Positions 6,043 to 8,940 of a stretch of 8,940 nt of DNA are shown here, piece after piece. The translations under genes and the position numbers were made by a program. The DNA lies in NCBI GenBank assembly GCA_016934875.1, contig JAFGSC010000188.1, positions 1 to 8,940 on the forward strand. The letters are read 5' to 3'. Each line of letters opens with the position of its first letter. Position 1 is the stretch's first letter. The notes under the pieces are model-generated. The model searched no databases. It was not told where the DNA came from and worked only from the letters and a program-made list of their open reading frames with translations. This DNA is from Candidatus Atribacteria bacterium (GTDB lineage Bacteria; Atribacterota; Phoenicimicrobiia; Phoenicimicrobiales; Stramentimicrobiaceae).

Positions 6043-7287
6043 TTATCCTATTAAATGTACTTCTGGTAATGGATACCAAAATGTCTTTTTAATAATTTGA
6101 TTGATTTTTTCAGTACCTAAATTCATAAAATCAATAATTTTATCCTCTGCGGGGAAATAGGAATGACAATAACGGGGAGTAACATTTTCTGGGACAATTC
6201 CTATATAATCAACCCCACTTGCCATTCTACAAATTTCTTCTGCTTTCACAAGTATAAATGGAATCTCCTTTTTATAAAAAGCAATGGCAATTTTTATCGT
6301 TTCTATTACTCTTGCTCTGCTAGTACCTTCTAATCTAAGATACCAACCATTTTTGTCTTGACAAATGTAAAGAGAAATATGTGTAGAGTTACCTCCTCGA
6401 CATATCTCCCATGGGTGTCCACCACAATTCTTTTCTGTTTCGTACCATTTACTAAAATCTTTATATGATTTTTCATTCAGCATTGTAAGTCCGCAATCTC
6501 TACCATCAGCCATTTCAATATATTTTTCTTTTGCAGTCAAAATTTTATCATATTTATCAAAATACTTGTTTGCATCGTATCCAATTTCGCAAAAACGAAA
6601 AAAGTCTCCAGAACTAATCGCTGTTAAATATTTGAAGGTATTTGATTCTGATTGAACTTTAACTTTATTAAGAATTTCAATAATATCAGGGCTAATTGCA
6701 TTATAAAATTCTTGCCCAAATTCCGGGAATATTGTCCAGAAATCGCTTCTTAATATGCGACCTGTACGTTTTCTGTATGGTAAATTAGAATTAATGAAAT
6801 CGTTATAACTTTTTACATTATTTTTAATAAAAACTAATGTTTGCTCTGTTTCCTTTAATAGCCATTCGGCTAAACTTGTTTGAAAATCAAAACAATCCTC
6901 TTGATTTGATTCATCTAATTTAAATTGAAAAGTTAACTTTGAATCAATATAAAAATAATGAATATCTGCGTATTTTGAAATCGCAAAATTATACCACTTC
7001 ATTTCATCAGGATAGTAATACTGCCATAAATCTTCAAAATCTTTCATGTTATTGACTTCTTCATTTTCTAAATATTCATTGTAATCGCCAAAATCTTCAA
7101 CCCTACCACGTTTAGCAGAAAGCCATATGCTTCGATATTCGTCATCACCCTGTTTTTCTAAACAACATATCGATTTGAAAATAACATCTAATCGTTTAAT
7201 ATTGATCTCATTTTTAACTTCAGGGTAACTCTGGCAAGATTTAACTAAATTATCAATGTATGGTGCTGTATGGTAATTTGATTCCAT
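6043..7287 (-). CDS. Large protein of unknown function with GGHPWEICRGGNSTHISL block
   Basis: A 414-aa soluble protein with no signal peptide or membrane helix; I cannot assign a named family. Two conserved-looking parts are visible. The N-terminal part (about 50-185) reads SIWLSAKRGRVEDFGDYNEYL, FEDLWQYYYPDEMKWYNF, then SLAEWLLKE and LPYRKRTGRILRSDFW. The C-terminal part (about 275-395) holds the block CGGHPWEICRGGNSTHISL (288-306), then GWYLRLEG, SRARVIETIKIAIAFYKKEIPFIL, SGVDYIGIVP and YCHSYFPAEDKIIDFMNL. This C-terminal arrangement resembles uncharacterised proteins I have seen in Firmicutes and Bacteroidetes. The conserved polar residues (H291, W293, E294, R297, N300, T302, H303) make an enzymatic fold possible, but no known active-site signature fits. 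The start is the ATG at 7287. It stands alone between two gaps of 146 and 206 bp and is AT-rich like its neighbours, consistent with acquired DNA. Toxin, immunity or enzyme roles are all open. Confidence 0.8.
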   Translation of the reverse strand: MESNYHTAPYIDNLVKSCQSYPEVKNEINIKRLDVIFKSICCLEKQGDDEYRSIWLSAKRGRVEDFGDYNEYLENEEVNNMKDFEDLWQYYYPDEMKWYNFAISKYADIHYFYIDSKLTFQFKLDESNQEDCFDFQTSLAEWLLKETEQTLVFIKNNVKSYNDFINSNLPYRKRTGRILRSDFWTIFPEFGQEFYNAISPDIIEILNKVKVQSESNTFKYLTAISSGDFFRFCEIGYDANKYFDKYDKILTAKEKYIEMADGRDCGLTMLNEKSYKDFSKWYETEKNCGGHPWEICRGGNSTHISLYICQDKNGWYLRLEGTSRARVIETIKIAIAFYKKEIPFILVKAEEICRMASGVDYIGIVPENVTPRYCHSYFPAEDKIIDFMNLGTEKINQIIKKTFWYPLPEVHLIG

Positions 7288-7330
7288 TATATTTTTAAAT
7301 TAGTTTTATTGTCATTGAGCAATTTTCACT

Positions 7331-7365
7331 CCGCTTGCCACAACGTTCTACAAACATATGCAGTT
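7331..7365. repeat. CGTT-centred junction motif (candidate dispersed repeat)
   Basis: On the minus strand this reads AACTGCATATG..., then GTAGAACGTTGTGGC, then AAGCGG, with an AACGTT palindrome at its centre. Similar AACGTTGTGGC-like sequences are, from memory, frequent between hypothetical genes in Bacteroidetes genomes. It lies between the 235-aa and 414-aa genes, 17 bp from a second palindrome (CCCGATAGCTATCGGG). Only one copy is present here, so its repeat nature is inference. Confidence 0.3.
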
Positions 7366-7371
7366 CCTTAG

Positions 7372-7389
7372 ACCCGATAGCTATCGGGT
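7372..7389. repeat. 18-bp perfect palindrome ACCCGATAGCTATCGGGT
   Basis: Perfect self-complementary 18-mer in the 206-bp gap between the 235-aa and 414-aa genes, about 105 bp after the 235-aa stop. The zero-length loop and lack of a T-run make it a weak terminator. The CCCGATAGCTATCGGG core is, from memory, over-represented in some Bacteroidetes genomes, so it may be a dispersed palindrome. It shares its TATCGGGT arm with the hip operator right arm (TTATCGGGTATAA), but lacks the following ATAA. Confidence 0.55.
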
Positions 7390-7493
7390 GCGGGCTTCTT
7401 TCCTGTCAAAACACACAGCAGTTGAAGCGGCGCAGTTGGTTACATAATCCGAATGAAAAATGGCAATTGACATATATTTTGCTGTTTTTGTTA

Positions 7494-8201
7494 TTATCTA
7501 TTATTAGTCATCCAGGATGCATAATCAGTTACAATCTGAAAATTGGAATTCCTTTTATCCATTACTACCAAATCCCATAGGGGAATAGTGAAGATTTTTT
7601 CGTCTGAGATTCTTTTGACACTTGTATAAATTCCTTTCCAATCATCATATTCTTCTTCCAATTTAATGAATTCAAAATTATCAGTATATGATGGGATTGT
7701 TTTCTTTAATTTTTCATATTCTTTTTTACTCCAACCACCTAAGATGTAAGGTTCTTCCCAATCGAAATCTTCCATCCCTGTTAGCATACAAGGTGTCTTT
7801 AAGTTTGTTTTCAAAAAATTAAAGTACCGATTTAGATTCTCCTCATTAACAGAAATGTCATCTGATTTCAAAATTTCACTAATTCTTTTTTCCTCCTCAT
7901 CAAAAGAGTACTGAGCATTAATTTCCATTTGTTTCTTTAAGGTATCATTTTCAGAATCTCTTGGTTTGACACTTTCGACTTCATCAATTTCAAGGCAAAT
8001 CAATTTGTATTCGAAATCATTCATAAAGCTGTCAATTATATAATCTTCTTTTAATTCGGAAAGAGTAATACTATCAAGTTCAATAGTCAAAGTATTTTCA
8101 TCTATTTCAATAATTCTTCCAATCCATCCTTCAATAAATAATTCTTCATAATCAGGCGATTTTACTCCTTTTTTTACTCTTACACTATCTCCAATTTTCA
8201 T
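7494..8201 (-). CDS. SH3-like domain protein of unknown function (often annotated calcium-binding)
   Basis: A 235-aa very acidic cytoplasmic protein. The N-terminal part (1-80), starting MKIGDSVRVKKGVKSPDYEE and continuing EGWIGRIIEIDENTLTIELDS, has the look of an SH3/KOW-like beta barrel. A helical linker follows (about 84-135). The C-terminal part contains a second barrel-like pattern: PYILGGWSKKEYEK, then EYDDWKGIYTSVKRISDEKIFTIPLWDLVVMD, ending in the aromatic tail DYASWMTNNR. This layout matches proteins that databases often call 'calcium-binding protein' without functional proof; that label comes from recall. No EF-hand loop is visible. Start is the ATG at 8201, and it is the first gene of the AT-rich island after the 540-bp gap downstream of the ykgJ-like gene. 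It is in line with, but 206 bp upstream of, the 414-aa gene, so separate transcripts are likely. Its role is unknown. Confidence 0.8.
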   Translation of the reverse strand: MKIGDSVRVKKGVKSPDYEELFIEGWIGRIIEIDENTLTIELDSITLSELKEDYIIDSFMNDFEYKLICLEIDEVESVKPRDSENDTLKKQMEINAQYSFDEEEKRISEILKSDDISVNEENLNRYFNFLKTNLKTPCMLTGMEDFDWEEPYILGGWSKKEYEKLKKTIPSYTDNFEFIKLEEEYDDWKGIYTSVKRISDEKIFTIPLWDLVVMDKRNSNFQIVTDYASWMTNNR

Positions 8202-8741
8202 ATCTATGCGATTTTTGACTTACAATTTTTGCTAACTCCTACATACATCCATTTTTTTAAAACACGCCCTACCTTTTAAAATGTTTTTGTTCAGTTTTTG
8301 CTTACCAAAGTTTTAGGCAAAGTATTTTTTCAAACTATAACAATTGATTTTTTTGCAAAAGAAGCTTTTTAACAGGTACGCTTGCCACTTTATTTATAAT
8401 TGACATAACACACTAAAATACAAAGACATGCTTCAAAGAACCAAAGGCAAAAATGTTTATACACCTTTATCCTTTTTTTTAAAACACGACTAATTTAATA
8501 AAATAATTTTATTTCGATTAAAATAGCGCCCAATTATTATTGAATAAAAAATAAACTGTTATAATGCTTTTTCTCGATGGTCATAAATACAATCAAATGC
8601 TTCGTTGTTGCAAAAAATCACCTCACATATTTTTAGATATTCCTTTAATGAGTGAAAACATATAGGTACAGCCATTACCACCAATAAAAAAGGTAATTGA
8701 TAAATGCTATTTAAGCTGAATGCTGGCCAAATGTAAATATT
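8202..8741. other. 540-bp AT-rich intergenic region, no accepted gene
   Basis: No convincing gene, RNA or canonical promoter is visible here. It contains a 15-base direct repeat TTTTTTTAAAACACG at 8252-8266 and 8474-8488, each just after ATCC or ATCCA, which may be chance in AT-rich sequence. The minus strand directly after the ykgJ-like stop is open for 60 more codons (stop at 8559-8561), including an ATG at 8675 that would give 38 aa; I do not accept it as a gene. The region marks the high-coordinate edge of the AT-rich island and may hold decayed sequence. Confidence 0.5.
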
Positions 8742-8940
8742 TTACCAATCCCCGCTCATTAAGTCTTTTACAATTGCGTACACTACAGGGCACACTTCGC
8801 AATTTTTTTGGGTAAGCTTTAATATTTGCACCATTCGCCGCCTGTCGGTGTGTGGGTATTCCCTACAGGCTTTGGGCCGGCTTTCATATACCATACAATA
8901 ATTATCGGGCATTAAAAATGGACATGGGGTTTCGTTAAAA
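8742..8940 (-). CDS. YkgJ family cysteine-cluster protein (zinc/iron-chelating), 5' part outside window
   Basis: The last 65 codons of a minus-strand gene, whose start lies beyond base 8940, end in TAA at 8742-8744. Visible sequence includes CPFLMPDNYCMVYESRP, then KACREYPHTDRR, a CxxC pair (CEVC) and PVVYAIVKDLMSGDW. This is the C-terminal part of the YkgJ/'CxxC cluster' family: the C-x-F-L...C-x-x-Y-x-x-RP-x-x-C-x-x-YP core and the NCEVCPVV segment are diagnostic. Five cysteines are visible (6, 15, 25, 47 and 50 of the fragment); the upstream CxxCC cluster would lie in the missing part. The family is thought to bind zinc or an Fe-S cluster, with no settled reaction. Members are about 130-170 aa, so over half is missing. 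The codon composition matches the housekeeping end better than the island. Confidence 0.88.
   Translation of the reverse strand, partial: FNETPCPFLMPDNYCMVYESRPKACREYPHTDRRRMVQILKLTQKNCEVCPVVYAIVKDLMSGDW

Noticed and set aside
7372..7389. Rho-independent terminator for the 235-aa gene
   Set aside because: The palindrome has no loop and no T-run follows it on the minus strand, and it lies about 105 bp past the stop.
7335..7580. 81-aa plus-strand ORF
   Set aside because: Starts in the gap with the palindrome and runs antisense into the 235-aa gene; no coding character.

Overview
The window looks like chromosome of a Bacteroidota (Bacteroidetes) bacterium, probably an anaerobe or facultative anaerobe. 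The evidence is a DUF4293 membrane protein (a Bacteroidetes family), Bacteroidetes-type promoter octamers (TAnnTTTG) before two genes, a lipoprotein-type peptide deformylase, and an A-type flavodiiron protein. Every gene I accept is on the minus strand, so transcription runs from high to low coordinates.

Two compartments are visible. The low-coordinate end (1-2981) is housekeeping-like and less AT-rich: a flavodiiron protein cut by the window edge, DUF4293, a prohibitin/SPFH membrane protein, and a peptide deformylase with a lipoprotein signal that starts the def-prohibitin unit. The high-coordinate end (8742-8940) is the C-terminal third of a YkgJ-type cysteine-cluster protein, which also looks like core genome. 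Between them, about 3233-8201 is clearly more AT-rich and looks like an accessory island.

The island holds (in transcription order) a 235-aa protein with SH3-like parts, a 414-aa protein of unknown function, a DUF6557-like 164-aa protein paired with a 98-aa protein, and a three-gene hipB-hipS-hipT operon. The last is the best defined system. HipA is split into an N-subdomain protein (HipS-like) and a kinase (HipT-like), led by a HipB/Y4mF HTH regulator. Upstream of hipB lie four palindromic operator boxes (TTATACC-N6-GGTATAA type) at 41, 41 and 40 bp intervals, i.e. four helical turns each. The first box is 10 bp from the hipB start, which suggests cooperative autorepression. The kinase carries Thr-Val-Thr where characterised HipT proteins carry Ser-x-Ser, and its N-terminus is a CxxC...HxxC putative zinc module.

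The gaps between island genes contain hairpin or palindromic sequences and short CGTT-centred motifs. These resemble insertion or recombination junctions more than promoters. Nothing in the window looks like a transposase, integrase, tRNA, rRNA or CRISPR array.
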